Counted from the stretch's first letter, positions 1-13,970 are shown. The stretch is 64,000 nt of DNA from Rhea pennata (GCF_028389875.1 NC_084702.1:70405582-70469581), one strand, 5' to 3'. Program-made: numbers and translations. The notes: generated by a model not told the origin, from the letters alone.

Positions 1-1604
1 TATAGTTATATCTCCTTCAGAACATTCAGGGTCACTGGAGTGGAAATGTTCTGCAGGATGCTTCTAAGTAATTCATGTTGATAGGCTGTAATCACTTCAC
101 CCAGGCTATTCATTTAATTTCACTGTGTTAAAACACAGTTCTGTATAGTCACATTTAATGGTATTCATTCAATGCGTTTTTATTAGGAAGAAAGAAATAT
201 ACATCACCAAAATGAGATACATTTAAGTTTTGGTATACTTTTTATCTCAAAAATCGCAAAGTATTATGTTTTCTTTCTGAATTAATAGGAAGACAAATGT
301 GGAATGACAGAATTTCATGTGAGACGGAAATTCTGTTTTTCAAATTTATCCTGCTAGTAGATACCAAATGGCTTTAAAAAGAAGCCATACTCTTGAGTGT
401 CTCTTTGTCCAGCCACAGTAAGTGAGGCTAAAAGTAGCCTGTACTGACCTCCAGGGAGGAACCGGGAATCACACTCTTGGCCAATTAGTTTGTGCAAGAA
501 TTCATGGAAACTTATGAGCTGAATTAATGGAACGTTTTTTGTGTCTAGATTTAGGAGCCTATGCTCAAAATGCAATGTCTAAAAACTTCTGCTTGGTTAC
601 AAGCTGATACCCTCCAAACCTCTTACTGTGGGCACCTTGTGTTGTACAGTAACTGTAACCACGCGAAGCACCTCGCTCTGGTCTCATAGCTAAGTCTTGT
701 GGGGGTCTTGGGTTTTCACCAGGTATCTTCCCTGTGGGACCTGATCTATTTGGCATTCCCAGAAAGTGCCCACTGGATTGCACCTTATGGACAGAACTGC
801 AAGAGGTGGTCCCACAACACCCCCATCATTCCCCTTGCCCCCGGCGGGGGGCAGGAGGGAGGCTTTTGCCCATGCTGAGAGGAGATCTGGGCTCACTGCT
901 CCTCTGACCAAGGAGAAGTAAGCCCTCACGTTTCACCATCCCCTCCCTATGGTCAAGTACTTTCAAGGAGGACATCTCTCAAAATCAGTGATTGAAGCTG
1001 CTCTGTTTTGCACAGAATAATTCATTCCTGTCTGGCAGTTTATGGGAATGAGTCTTAATCTTGTGGTGAAGGCTTTCAGATTTTATGAACTTTATACAAA
1101 ATTAAGTTTAGCAGAAGAGTCTGAGAGGGATCCAATCCAGAAAACCCTGTGACTGGGACTTGGGGTATGCTTCTGGAAGTGGGAGGTGTGATTTTTGGGT
1201 CTCCTCAGGCAAGCAGGGGTTTGAACTCAAATCCATACTGCCTCTGGAGTGCACAAAAGCTGTTGGATTAAAGGATGGAGGTGATGGCACTAATACTTTT
1301 TGGAGGGTTGTACTATAGATTCCAGATCCAGAAAAATCCAGATCCTAGTTCTAGGATCAGAGCAGAAAGTCTCCTTGCAGGGGTTATCCAGTGGGATGGA
1401 TTGTCCTTGTAATATACTAGAGGAACTTTGGGCAGAGCTAGGTTGATTTCAGATTTTTCAGGAAAAAAAAGAGGGAAGAGCTGGAAAATTAAGGGAAGGA
1501 TAACTGACATACTGAGGCACAGCCAGCAATTAAAAAAAAAATAGTAAGTTCAGCACTTGGAACTGGGGCATTCTTGGAGCCTATTGCACAGATGTGTTTA
1601 AATA

Positions 1605-1641
1605 TCTTAATTAGAAATCCATGTCTTAATTAGAAATCCAT
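1605..1641. repeat. 19-bp tandem duplication containing TTAATTA-type sites
   Basis: The 18-base string TCTTAATTAGAAATCCAT occurs at 1605-1622 and again, exactly, at 1624-1641. Each copy holds a TTAATTA core of the type bound by homeodomain proteins. It sits in the CCBE1 intron. The duplication is directly visible; any regulatory role is speculation. Confidence 0.85.
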
Positions 1642-3027
1642 AGCTGGCATCACTCCTATCAAACACTGTCAGAATCACCTAGACCACAAATTTCCTAGGA
1701 ATTGCCCAAAACTCCAGGTGCAGCACACAACCTTGAATATGAAGGGTCATGTTTCTAGCACTGTTTTCCTTTAAAACTTACTGTCACAAATATTTGCACA
1801 CATATTGGGGGGGAGAGTGTTTTCCAAGCACCATTAAGATTTGGATCAAGCAAGCCAAGGTCACTCTTGACCACAATCCTGGTTCAGCTAAAAGGTGAAA
1901 CAGAAATTAAGCCAATGAATATAGCCAGTCTCCAAGAGGATTTGAGTCAACATCAAAAACACATGCTTTGGCCTCAGTGTATGTGGCAGCCGTTTGCTGG
2001 CCAGGAGATACAAAAAAAAAACAATGAGCTAGACCAGAGCCTGGGTATTTTGGCACTTCTGGTGTACATCTCAAGTCCAGCTGACTCAGTGGGGAAGCAT
2101 GTGTAGATGCTTTCACAGCAGCTATTTTTTTTTAACTTACTAAGTTATTTGTTAGAACAGCTTTGCTGGCAGGAACAAGTCAATATCTTATTTAAGCAGC
2201 AGAACAGAATACACGTTTAAATCCTCTTCATGCTGAGTCTTTGCCACTAAATGCATCTTTCTACTCCAGCTTGGCCATTTGCAACATAATCTGAAGAATT
2301 ATTCATGGCAGGGACTCTGTATTAAGTGACATTTATTTATCAACAGGGATACTAATAAATCCCAAAATCATGACCCCACTCCAGACAGTCTGAATACAGC
2401 CCAGGGACTGGCTGGCTGACCTTCTTGTGCTGATCCCCAGCCAATGTGGCTGTGAGAGCTCCCAGTTACTGAATTTTTCTCTTCAGCCTAGGGTATAAGG
2501 TGTTGTGAGCCATGGGGTAGCTTTTTAGCCTCAAGAGTCTGATGCTTTATCTGTGGTGCAGTGGCTGGGATGTTGTCTCTGAAAGCTGAAGAGTTACTGG
2601 TAAATTAAACAATTGTTTACTTATTTATTTATTTATTGAAAACCAAAGGTGACAACACAAAAGACATGACTGAGAGCAGTGAGTGTGCTCGATCCCCTTT
2701 TCTCTGTGGGTAGGCTTATAGGAGTGACCACATGACCTAAGAAGCACCGTGAGGGGCTTCTGTGAAGTACTGACCTCATCCAACTACTGATTTCCAGCAG
2801 GGTTGCAGTGAATCTGCCAAATTCCTGTAAGATTACAACATGTCATTTAACTTGTATCAGGGACTGTTTTGGCATTTCCATCATCTTTTCTCTCATTTGC
2901 TTCCTTCAAAACTCTTCTGTGCATGCAATCCAAGACAGCAAACAGCACTGGCTGCCCTAGAAAGTCTACTGCTTAATTGATAGCTTGTTTACTGAAAGAA
3001 GTTTGCTCTATGTATTGCAAGTACATA

Positions 3028-3612
3028 ACATCAGGTCAGCAGGTCAAGGGATGTGATCCTCACCCTCTACTCTGCTCTGGTGAGGCCACATCTGGAACAC
3101 TGTGTCTAGTTCTGGGCTCCCCCGTACAAGAGAGACATGGAGCTACTGGAGAGAGTCCAGTGTAAGGCTACTGATGATTAGGGGATTGGAGCATCTCTCT
3201 TATGAGGAAAGGCTGCAAGAGCTGGGCCTCTTTAGCCTGGTAAAGAGAAGGCTGAGAGGGGATCTTACCAATTCTACAAATATCTTAAGGGAGGGGGTCA
3301 AGAGGATGGGGCTGGACTCTTTTCAGTGGTGCCAAGTGACAGGACAAGAGGCAATAGGCACAAACTGAAACACAGGAAGTTCCATCCAAATATGAAAAAA
3401 ATCTTCTTTCCTGTGAGTGACAGAGCACTGGAACAGGTTGCCCAGAGAGGTTGTGGAGTCTTCTTCTCTGGAGATCTTCGAAACTTGGGTGGACACAATC
3501 CTGTTTAACATGCTCTAGGTGATCCTGCTTGAGCAGGGAGGTTGGATTAGGTGATCTCCAGAGGTCTTCTCCAACCTCAACCATTCTGTGAGTCTCTGTG
3601 ACTCTGTGGTAA
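3028..3612 (+). mobile_element. CR1 non-LTR retrotransposon fragment, sense
   Basis: This is a 5'-truncated CR1 copy in + orientation. It begins within the end of the reverse-transcriptase ORF (the 'ctggtgaggccacatctggaa' type region near 3076) and runs through the typical CR1 3' untranslated region. It ends with the family's GGTTGGA..GATGATCTC..AACC..ATTCTGTG 3' end near 3540-3600. Frame breaks in the ORF remnant show it is dead. CR1 is the dominant LINE of birds, which supports the host assignment. Confidence 0.93.
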
Positions 3613-3655
3613 CATTATTTTGGCTCTGCGTTACAAACATTTGATTTGCACTATA

Positions 3656-3716
3656 GGCAGAGGGGTTGGACTAGATGATCTCTGAAGAGCCCTTCTAACC
3701 TCAATCATTCTGTGGA
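3656..3716 (+). mobile_element. CR1 3'-end fragment, sense
   Basis: A short second CR1 tail (GGTTGGACTAGATGATCTC..CCTTCTAACCTCAATCATTCTGTG) follows the larger copy by about 45 bases in the same orientation. It may be an independent severely truncated insertion or a duplicated tail of the first copy. Confidence 0.85.
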
Positions 3717-5307
3717 TGATTCCAAATAATTACGGAAACAAATAGAAGTTTTGAGAACAGTACAGTGCAGGGAATTTCAAATAGGTGATTAAAAGCACTA
3801 TCAGATAGCAGGAGTTAGCATGTATTTTAATGCAACTCTCCCACAAAAATGTTGCAGAGTCTATCATCAAATTATCCAGTGAACAAATTCATTCAGGGTA
3901 GCAACAAAGCTGCCCCAGGGATAGATTTGCCCTGGTGTTGCTGAAATATCTTTTCAACTTCATCTGGCAGGGCAAAATTCCCAACTCTACATGTGGCCAT
4001 TCACCATGAATAATCTTCTTTCCTGGCTGTAGAACAGCCTCCTGGCTGGTCATGTCCCCTCCACTGACTCTGGGGAGACTAAAGATTTGCAGACATCTCT
4101 AAATACATTTATTATTAAGTGTATTCAATCTGAATAAGCAGACCTGATGTTTAATGGATTATGACATTTCAAATCACATTATTCAGTTTATATTCTCATT
4201 TGCTTTTGCCTTGCAGCCGCAGATTCAGAAACCTATTTGCTTAAATAATATGGTCTGCTAAACTAATTAACTGCCAAACTGTCTCTGTGGGTCACTTAAA
4301 ACACCCTGTGGAACAGAGCTGTAGACTGTCACTCTGTAACAATGTTTTCTCATCAGATTTCTGCACAGATGTCAGTCAGAGAGATGTACAGGTGAAAGTA
4401 ATGTTCCCAAGCATCTTCCCAGTGGATACTGATTACCTGCAAGAAGGTCCCATCAATGCTGGCAGAAGATGAGTGGTGAGGGAAAGGGTTTTCTTTGGGA
4501 CAATGAAGTAAGACAAGAGCTTGAAGAAATCTTGTATATACTTGAAAACTTAGTCAGTTAGCTTAGGAGTTGCATAGACTTCAGTGAAGGATTATGGCTG
4601 ATCAGAATTCACTGGATCAAAGTTAATTAATGGAATTAAGAGCAGGAAGTGCTCCTTTTTTATTTTTGTACATGTCACAACATTCATCCTGTGAAGAGTT
4701 AGATAGAACATTGAGCCAGAAAATTTCTTCTATATAGAAGTAGATAACAATATGTGGTCCTTGTTTACACAGGTAAATGGCCTCCACTGTCCACTGGTCT
4801 CAAAGCTGTCAAATGAGCCTAAGGAAGCTACGAAACGCTAATGCAAGCAGAAACCTATTGTATTGAATGTTTATACTATCTTCCACCTAACTCCACTGGA
4901 AATGAGGGTTCAATCTCTTCCCCAAATTCTTTGCAATTTAAGAGGAAAACATGGTATAAGAGAGACATTTTGAATGAAATCAATCATTTGAAATAGGTAT
5001 TAAATCCAGTTCTGTATCCTTGTTGTCTTATAAAATCCATTTCAATCAAGCATTTCTAAATGAGATTAATGTGCATGAGAAATGAGAATGTGTCTACAGA
5101 AAACTCCCTGAATTACATAGCTTGATGTAATATGAACTGCAGTCCTGACTGGACCTCTAAGAGCTGTGTTGGTATATCCATGGATACCAGTAAGGATTTT
5201 ATGTATTTCTGAAGTATTTAAATATTTGTCCACAAGAAAGCTTAATCAAGAATGTAATTTATCCAGCTGAATGATGGAGGGCTTACAGTACTTCTTGTTT
5301 TTTGCAG

Positions 5308-8306
5308 ATTGCTTTGCTACCAAACAATGCTGCTGATCTTACCAAGCAAATCACTGGTGAAAAAGTGCTTGCCTCAAATGCATATATCCCTGGCCCTCCA
5401 GGGCAGCCTGGCCAACGAGGCCCTCCAGGTAAGATACAGACCAGAGAGATCTGAGTGTAAAATAGTGCCATGAATAAAAATAAGCTTCAGTTTTCCAGCA
5501 CGATAGGAATTAATGTTTCATACTTTTATTATTATTATTATATATCTATCTGTACTTAATTTAAAAAAGAAAAATTCTTTGGTCATTATGATCAGCCTCT
5601 GCCAATTGTCTATTGTTTCTTAGTCTCCATGTATTTCTTTGTATGTAAATTGTGTTTGTCATATATGTATTACATTTCCCCCTCTCTCTGGGATATCTCA
5701 TATGCTTCAGCTATCATTTCCCATTTTTTTAGCTCTGTCCTAAACATTTTCCATTTCATTTCAGAAATTCCTATAACTTCAGCTCACTATCATTAGTAAA
5801 GTAAAAAAAAAAATGCTGTTGGCTTTCAGGGGATTGTGCCACTTATTTTTTCTCATCTGTTTTTGCAAGTATTCATGATTTGATTTTATATTGTGTTCCA
5901 GATTCAAAGGAATCTGAAAAGAAAAGTAAAACTCACTCACATTTTCTGCACTTTGCTTAGCTGTAGGTTGAAACAATGAGAAAAGCACAGAGTTCCTAAA
6001 GCTTTAACTTAAGCCAGACACTCTACAACCTGAGGCCAGAGATGTTGAAAGACTTGCTAACTCTTTTGAATGCAGATCTAATTTCAGGTTAGCAATGAAT
6101 CCAAGGAAAATGTTCTGGGTTTCAGGAATAATCTTAGAGAGGACTAGCTGATATTCCTTACCTGGTTTGATTTACTATCTACAGAACTGATCTCCATTTC
6201 TCCCCACTTTTGCGATCTTGCTTTGTTTTTTGAGTCTTTATCTCATTTTCTTGGAGGATGAGTATCTTCAGTCTACAGTAGATCGTAAGTGCAAGGACAA
6301 TGTGGTTAGAGATTCTGCGTCAGGCTCTGAAGTGCGCAGTGCATCACCTTGCAATCTGTCTAATATAGGCCTGCTTCTGCATGTCTCCCATCTGGTTTCC
6401 CCATGACCTGAGCTGTCCAAGGTACTGTAGAATGATCTTTTCTGCTTGAAAATCATCTGTGCTGATCTCTTCCACTTCTGTGCAGTTAACAAGAGTATTG
6501 CTGGGTCTTCAAGAGGAGTCAGAGAGGTTCATCCTTGAACTTGCTTCTACTCCTTCTGAAAATCCTTGTTATAAATATTCTGTCCTGCTGAACCGTCTTT
6601 ACTCTCTGCCTTTCTTGTGTTCTTCATGTCTTCAGTATGACGAAAAATGCCTTCCCCTCTAATTACAAAGCAACTCAACTAGTGACACCTTAATGGATTT
6701 TGTTTCATGCAAATATTGTTTCAGGTCCCTGTTTTTCTGTTTTGTTTTTTTTATAGTGTTTCTCTTGATCTAAATGTGTACTCTGTTGGCTGAATGCTTC
6801 CTAAAAATAGCTTTCCCTGATGAACCAATAAAAGCTGAAAATGGTATGAAGCAAAATGGAAGAACAGAGCCCTTCTTGTCTAATACACTGGCTTCCATAC
6901 TGAGCAAAAAAGAGGTGTAGTCCATGTCCAAAGAGCACTGTTTCTGTGCCACTCAAGTGTAAATGTCTAACCCAACTTTTCCACAAGTTGTCTGAAGCTG
7001 TTTACAAGAGATGTTTCCCATGAGATGTGTGCTTTTGCTCCCTTCTTCTTTGTTTGAAAATGAGGCATTTCTACTTTTCATTTCCAGTCTGTATGCCTAA
7101 CCACCTGGCAGTGGCAGTTTTGTCTTCTTCATTACACCAGGTTTAACTGTTTTGTGAAGATGTCATGTGGCCATGGTGGCAGGGAGTAATGTTGTCTCAA
7201 ATGACGGCTGTGTTGGTTGTTACAGATTTGTGGTTTAGGGATGTTAAGGTGACCAGTCCATTAGGTGGTTCAAAAAACGCTGTTAGTCCCCCACTGCTTG
7301 CGCTGATGAAGTGTCCTGAATGCTTCATATGGCAGGTAACCTTTGCTGTTGATTGCAGGGGCTCCAGGACCAAAAGGGAGCCAAGGAGTTCCTGGGCCTC
7401 CTGGGCCTCCTGGACAGCCAGGCCCTCGGGGATCAATGGGACCTATGGGACCGTCTCCAGACATATCACATATTAAGCAGGGCAGACGGGGCCCTGTGGT
7501 AAGTATTCTCCCTTTCTATTATGCATTGCGCATTTGGGCTTAGCTCCACAATCTGTTACATACTTGTGAACCCTTTTCTTTCTTTTGCAGGGCCCACCGG
7601 GAGCCCCAGGGAGAGATGGTAGCAAGGTGAGGAGAGGTACTGTTTTTCACAATGTGGGCCCGTGTGAACATGAAGTGCAGGCTCACTAGAGCAACCCTCT
7701 ACGTATCTGCCGTCATCCACTTTTACCCTCTTTCATTTCCTTTGCTAAGCCAAGAATGTCCCATTTCCCCATCCCTTCATATCTTCCTTCTGCTATTTTG
7801 TGCTTCCTATTCCTCAAGTCTTGCAAATAGCCCTGTCAGGATATCTGTCAAGCAGCCTCCTTTCCTTTCTGCACAGCTCTTCTGGCTTTTCCATGAAGAT
7901 TTTGATGCCTCAGCCTATTCCATTAGACTGCTCTGTTGCAAATTTCTATCACATGTGGCTCATTCCTGTCTAGGTGAAAATCGTAAGTGCCCAACTCTGC
8001 TCTCACTGGAGTCAGTGGCATTTTCCTGTGTTCTTCCCAGTGTATTTGTTCCTACTTCATTTTTTCTTCATGTTTTCACCCACTGTCCTCACAATCACAT
8101 TGTCCCCACCAGAGCAGGCCTGCAAAATCTCAACATTGCATGTTTACTTAGCATTTTCTCAGCAGATGTAATGCATCACATAATTGTAGCAGGGTTATTT
8201 TTTTGTAATAACTTTATTGCTGCAGACACTAGTGATAATGTTGGGCCAGGTCTTAAATCCTGCAATCCTGCTAGCAAAGAAAATACATGTAGGAAGCCAG
8301 ATGTTA

Positions 8307-8347
<41 letters not shown>

Positions 8348-10076
8348 AAACAAACTTATTTTGTCCATGAAGATACTTCTTTATCTCCCCCGGCTTGTGA
8401 AGCATAGAGAGCAGAAGTGCCAGTACTCTGGATTTTGTGTCTGTTTCTATTCAAAGCAGCATCTGTTATCTATTTAGAGCAGATGAACATGGGCAAGTCT
8501 CACATGAAGTGGAGGCAGGCAGGCAGAGCTTGGCCAAGGCACAAGCTTTGCAGTGCCCATAAGCCTGGACACTGCAAATGGGCAGGCCAGGGGTTTCAGG
8601 TATGAAGGATACTTGGAAGTGCCTCAGAATTGCAGCCAGGAAAAAAAGAAAAGGGAGTCAAGACATCCAGCTACGAAGAGAAGCTGCCATGCAAATCCTG
8701 ACTGTCATAACCACCTGCTCATTCTCCTAAAATGCACTTCAGGCCAGTGGCTCTCAATGTGAGGTCTGCAAACCTCTGCGAGCCTAGCAACTACTTTTAA
8801 GGTCTTATTTTTCTTAGCAAACAAAATTAGTGTAAGCTGATGACTCCTGGCCTGCGGACAGTAACAGTCTCTGCTGAGGCAAACTGTGCTTTTCTGTTTC
8901 CTTTAGTTACAGCAAACTAACTGAGGTGGTATTGATTACAGGGGGAGCGAGGAGCACCAGGACCAAAAGGGATACCTGTAAGTATTGCTCTTAGCAAACA
9001 TTTTCACAGCAAAGTGATGTTGGCTACTAACAGCAAGCCAGCCAAAAGGGGAAAAGAAAATCCTGTTTTATGAGCACAATGAACAGTGACATTTTACATG
9101 ATTTTGCGTGAACAGAAAATGTTATTTCAAAGAAAATAATTTCCTGTTTTCATCAAATCTTTTTGCCTACACATCTCCCTTGCGGAGTGTCAAACTGAAG
9201 GGAGTAAGTGTGTCTCTGCCCTACAACAGTGTGGGGGACACAACCAGAAGGCAGTGGCATCAGATCCTATGCAGAGTGCTAGTTCATACGTTCACCCAAC
9301 GCTGCTGCTGGTAGCCTGATCCCTGAAACCTTTCAGAAAACTGCCGCTAGTCTCTCTGGGACTTTGACCAGGTATTGGCTTTGAGCAAGTCAGCTGTTGA
9401 ACGGTGGAAATTTACAATCTATTTTAAAGCAAAATTGTCTAAAATTTTCCTTCTTACAGTCTTTTCTCATTAATGGAATGGACTTTTAGCAGGGTGTGCA
9501 ACTGAGTGTTCCCAATATTAAACAGTGAACTTCACCATGAAGTCAGCTAAAAAGAAATAATTTACAAGATTTATCTTTGTTCCTGTGGCGTGTTAAAATG
9601 CTGCTAGAGAAAAGATACAGTGAACGAAGAGCTAAGCATCTTCTAGATGTAGGCTCTGTCAGCTAAAACATTTGCCTTTTTAAGACTGTTTCCTGAGCAG
9701 GTTGATGCAAGGAGAGATCTTTTATTTCAGGCAACCAACATGCAGCAATGTTTTACTGAATTACCCCTGCAAGGGTATTTATATCGATATTTTTGAAAAC
9801 TGTAAGTACAGTATTACTAATGACCCTGCTTTGTGACTGCAGGGCCCACCAGGTTCATTTGACTTCTTGTTGCTGATGATGGCAGACATCAGAAATGACA
9901 TTGCTGAGCTGCAAGAGAGAGTGTTTGGACACAGGACTCACTCATCAACAGAGGAGTTTCCATTACCTCAGGAATTTACAAACTATCACGACACAGTAGA
10001 TTTTGGATCTGGAGAAGATTACAAACCACTGGCAGCACCCAGAGACTCCAGGATACAGAAGGCAGCCCATCCTTAG
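5308..10076 (+). CDS. CCBE1: CCBE1, last five coding exons (partial, 3' end of gene)
   Basis: Collagen and calcium-binding EGF domain protein 1 is a secreted factor that helps ADAMTS3 activate VEGF-C and is needed for lymphatic vessel growth. Five exons join in frame: 5308-5428, 7359-7498, 7591-7626, 8942-8977 and 9843-10076, ending in TAG, all with GT-AG introns. They give 188 residues. The first exon starts [11 protein letters not shown], followed by a first Gly-X-Y block. A non-collagenous break ([12 protein letters not shown]) precedes a second Gly-X-Y block, and a C-terminal domain contains [20 protein letters not shown]. This matches the known CCBE1 C-terminal half closely. Two 36-base exons each encode exactly four Gly-X-Y triplets and are phase 0 on both sides. 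The EGF domain and signal peptide lie left of the window. Identification is by recognised sequence. Confidence 0.96.
8309..8346. repeat. Poly(A) run
   Basis: There are 38 consecutive A in a CCBE1 intron. No AATAAA lies just upstream on the + strand and no retrocopied body is recognisable, so it is listed as a homopolymer repeat. It artificially extends open frames here into poly-lysine. Confidence 0.95.
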
Positions 10077-13000
10077 CTAGGCCTACTGAAAAAGAGCTCC
10101 TTAGAGTTGTTCAATATAAAAATGCACTGACAATGTAAAAAAAAAATATATATATACATATATATATATATGTATATTATTTCCCAGTTTTCTCTTTGCT
10201 TTTCCCCAACCATGCTGCTGTACTGTAGCTTTCTCAATTCATGGTGGCCTCCTTGCAGTAGTTCTGGATCATCAAGCCTGCACTCTGCATTGTATCTAGA
10301 CTATCAGGAAAACCTTTTTGGCATATAGGGCTAGCATGATTAAGGCACGCTCTAGTCAAAGGCGCAGACAACAGCATCTCATCTACTTACATTTGATTCT
10401 GTGTCCAAACAACCCACTACCCAGACTCTAGCCACAGATGGAGGGATAGTTGAACATCATCCCTGAAAGACAGCAGTAATAAAAACCTAGGCCCAGAGTT
10501 ACTTTATACTTGTAAATGAATTATATCACTGACCTTAAGTTCTCATCTAGTGTTCCCAAGCTTAGGAAAGTGAAGGATGGATCCCTGTTTTACAGCAGAG
10601 GCCAGCTGTAACTGAAATGTCTCCTTCTAATATGCCTTAGCATAGCAGGAAAAGGCCCCAAAATATGGAGAAGCAATGATATAAGGGCACTGCTTTTTGA
10701 CTTGGAAATTATTTGGTTTTGTGTTACTACAGAGTATTATGCAAAGATAGTCAAGATGTGTCTTTCCTAAACTACCCCTAATTCTCCCTTATTTTTCTCC
10801 TGCTGCTGAGTGTGGGAGCCAGGTCCCTTCCTCAACAGATTCCTACTGGATACATCACAATGGGGATGAGCAAGAGAACAGGAAACTTATGAAGCAGGAG
10901 AAACAGCGTAAGTGAATCAAGTAGTCTTACAGGCAAGCACCAAACCAGTCCCAGCCTTGCAGAATGAGCCAGATTCTGACCTGCTGTGGGTGCCTGTTTT
11001 CTTTGGTGAAAGTCTGAGTGAAAATGAGATCAGAAAGGCCTCATGTTTGCCAAGAGCTGCCATTGGTTTTGTTTCTCTGTTGTGTGAGAGCAATTTAAAC
11101 ACACTTACAGAACTAGAACAGAGTTGCAGTGTATTTAGCTTGGAGTATGAGTAGGTGCAGGTCTGCACATGGCAAAACACTTCAGCTGGTGTTTGGGTGG
11201 CTAAGGTGAGGTACTGCACACAGGGGATTCTGTATTTGTAAAAGGGGATGAAAGGGAAAGCCTTTTTTTTTCTTTTTTTTTACACTGGAAAACTGGATGC
11301 ACAAGTTAGATCATACCTCATGGATGATGTATGTTAACATTTCTTTTGGATTACCATGGCTGCTGAGGACTCTGCCACACATAGAAGATAAAGATGTAAG
11401 GAGTATATTAAGCACAAAATGTTTAAATTTCATGTTGTATCTGTGTAGCTGCTACTTCTACAGTATGTTTAGTGCTTCCATGTTACAAATGCAAAGAAAA
11501 ATTTCTTATTTTGCCATGCTTTCAGGACTTGCATGTTCTAACAAAACACACATAGGGAAAAATATAAGCAGGCTCTTTCCGGATCCTTTGTACAGGTTTG
11601 GATTTCCTTCCGGGTTCTCTGGGCCAGAAGACTGTTGGTATAATCCCTGTACCACTAGTACAGGTCATGTTGGCTATCACAGCTGGCTATCTAGACTCTT
11701 AGTATCTTTTGTATAGTATTTTAAGAGTATGTGTTCATTCCTGTAATTGTTTGCCAACTCCACACTATCAGTATGCCACAAGCAAGGGCATTAACTTTAG
11801 GAGTATTAATGTTCTTTTCTTCCTCTTCTCTTCACCTTTTATGTACATCCGTACTAAAAAAGCAATGACTAAATCACTGGTAGTTGGCAGCTTAAGAAAA
11901 AATGTGTGTTCTCACCCTGTGGTCTTCAGGCTTCTCTTCTGAGAGGAGCTCTCCCAGCAGCTGCAGATCCAAGTAATCTTGTGAACAAGGCAATGGGGGG
12001 AGAGATTTAGAGCGAGATTTAGGGAAAAACTTGTGACTGAAAAAGGGATACTACTCATAGTAGCAGACTGAAAGAAGCGCTAGGACAGCAGGTCTATATT
12101 TGCTTAATTTCAAGCAGGCAATTAGGTATAAATGACACAGTTCATCGATATGCAATTTTAAGTACATTTGTCAAATTACGTATACATTTATTCTCTTTCA
12201 CGTTACCCTCCCCATCACCTGCTGGATCAGGTTGATTTCTACTAGAGAATTAATAACTGCAGGTTTTTGAACCACCAGATACTGCCCAGTAAGTTAAAAG
12301 AGTCACTTCCTACATAGCAACTAAGTTCCCCCCGACCCATACCCAAACGGAATAAGTGTCCTAAAAGAGGCACTTGTTTTAGTTCTGAGCTCTGCGTTTC
12401 CAAATATAAACACCAAATTAGAAGTTTCTGCAGTTTGATCACCAGACTTGGGAGGGTGGGGGTAGAGGGAATGCCCTGCTGTGCAGAAATATCCACAGGA
12501 AGGAAATTCTGACACTGAATCAGAAGAGTAGGAAAAAAAAACATGCCTCTAAGTGCAGAAAGATGTCTTACGGACTCCCAAACATCAACTTGGGCACATA
12601 TTCAAGTGTCTTCTAAATGTGGACCTCAGTAACTTCCCTTTCTAGGGTCTGCACCATGGTTTTTTACAACCTGGAGCTGGGTTTCCAATAGGCGTGCTTC
12701 CTCCATAAAAGAGCAGAATGGAAGCGCTCCTTGGTTTTGTCCCCATGTTTTACCCTCCTCTGTCCACAGACTCTCAACAGCTGGCTGAATCCCAGCAGCA
12801 GAGATGCTATTGCAAAGACAAGGCAAAGGGGCATAGGAATTCCTCCAGCAGGGAGAGCCCCTTTGAACACAGGTGGCTGGGAAGGTTCAGCCTTCTGTCT
12901 GCGTCAAGATTTTTCTACAGACCTCTCTCATTTAACCACATGATAACTTTCATAATACAGATACTGTATCAAAAACTGTTTTATTAAAGTATCTTCTAGA

Positions 13001-13970
13001 GAAACCCACGGAAATGCTTGGAAAGAAAGGTAAAATTTTTTTCACATCTAAAGTTTTGTAAATACAAACCAAATGAAACATTTTCAATTTTAAGCTTGGT
13101 TACTGGAGAGAGAAGGAAGCTGTTAACTTGTAAATTATTTATTTCTCTGTGGCTCCAAAAAGTATCAAAAAAACACTAAGAACCCAAAATAAGAATGTAG
13201 AAACATCTACACTCATGTCTAGTTTTGTTACTAGGCTCATGCACATGACAACTTTGTTTCATATAGTTAAATACTATATATAGCTTTATTAGAAAAAAAG
13301 ATTATTTTGATGTTAAGACATCATGTTATAAGCAAAAAGATAATAAAGAGTTTGTTATTTTATTAATATTGGAAATATATTTAATGGAAACATTTGCAAG
13401 AGCGTGTAGTGTTGGGAAAATGCTGATTATTAATGAGTTTAACAAAATTATAAAGCCGAGAAAATGTTCTTTCAACACTGTGCCAAGTACATACTGGATT
13501 AGTCTTTCTTGCAAAACTGAAATAGACACAAAAGAATTTCTGTATGGTCTGGCTAACACAGGAAAAGAAAAGGAAAATTGATTATAAATGGAAGTAAGGT
13601 AATCCCTAGAATCATTGTTGGTATCACAGCTTAAATAACATTTTTTCTACAAGTATTTCAGAGTTAGTATGTTAAACCCCAGTGAAATAACAAAAAATGG
13701 GGATGGCGTCCAAGAATTTGTTCTTAATTTCACACAAAAATCTGTATGTTTGTTGCTATTACACATTCCAGTAACTATACTGTTCGCTTTATTTATGTAA
13801 GTATATGAAATACTAAAATATGTATAAAATGATTGTGATTTTATGATGTAATCATAATAACAAAGATATTTTTCTTATGCGGTTGGTAGTTGCTTTTGTT
13901 ACATAACCTGTTTGCTGAAAAACGGAAATGCTTGGTCAGAAGCAGCAGGCGGTTTCCACCGTCTTTTAGC
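10077..13970 (+). other. CCBE1 3' UTR and intergenic sequence
   Basis: No further coding exon is visible. An AATAAA at 10478-10483, about 400 bases after the stop, is the first candidate polyadenylation signal. Another lies at 13342-13347, which would allow a long 3' UTR of about 3.3 kb. The (TA)-rich tract at about 10140-10180 falls within the proximal UTR. AT-rich sequence without recognised repeats fills the rest until the CpG island begins near 14 kb. Which signal is used cannot be decided from sequence. Confidence 0.5.
10478..10483 (+). terminator. CCBE1: Candidate CCBE1 polyadenylation signal AATAAA
   Basis: A canonical hexamer about 400 bases downstream of the CCBE1 stop codon at 10074-10076. 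It is the nearest one; distal alternatives exist. Confidence 0.45.

Larger units (their letters stand above)
1..5307 (+). other. CCBE1: CCBE1 intron sequence (upstream of first visible exon)
   Basis: No coding exon was found here. I looked for the CCBE1 exon that should precede the one at 5308 (end of the EGF region, with a Cys-Cys-x-x-Cys segment and a Gln/Lys-rich helix) and did not see it, so the intron continues beyond the left edge. The stretch contains a CR1 copy at about 3028-3612, a second CR1 end at about 3656-3716, a 19-bp tandem duplication at 1605-1641 and a short TTTA repeat near 2620. Intron assignment is inference from the acceptor at 5306-5307. Confidence 0.7.

Noticed and set aside
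7197..7464. Minus-strand Gly/Pro-rich collagen-like frames
   Set aside because: They are the reverse complement of the CCBE1 collagen exon at 7359-7498, whose Gly-Pro codons read as Gly-Pro on both strands.
7652..8407. 251-residue open frame on + strand
   Set aside because: It spans a CCBE1 intron, has no recognisable domain, and its C-terminal poly-lysine comes from the 38-base A run. It is a chance frame.
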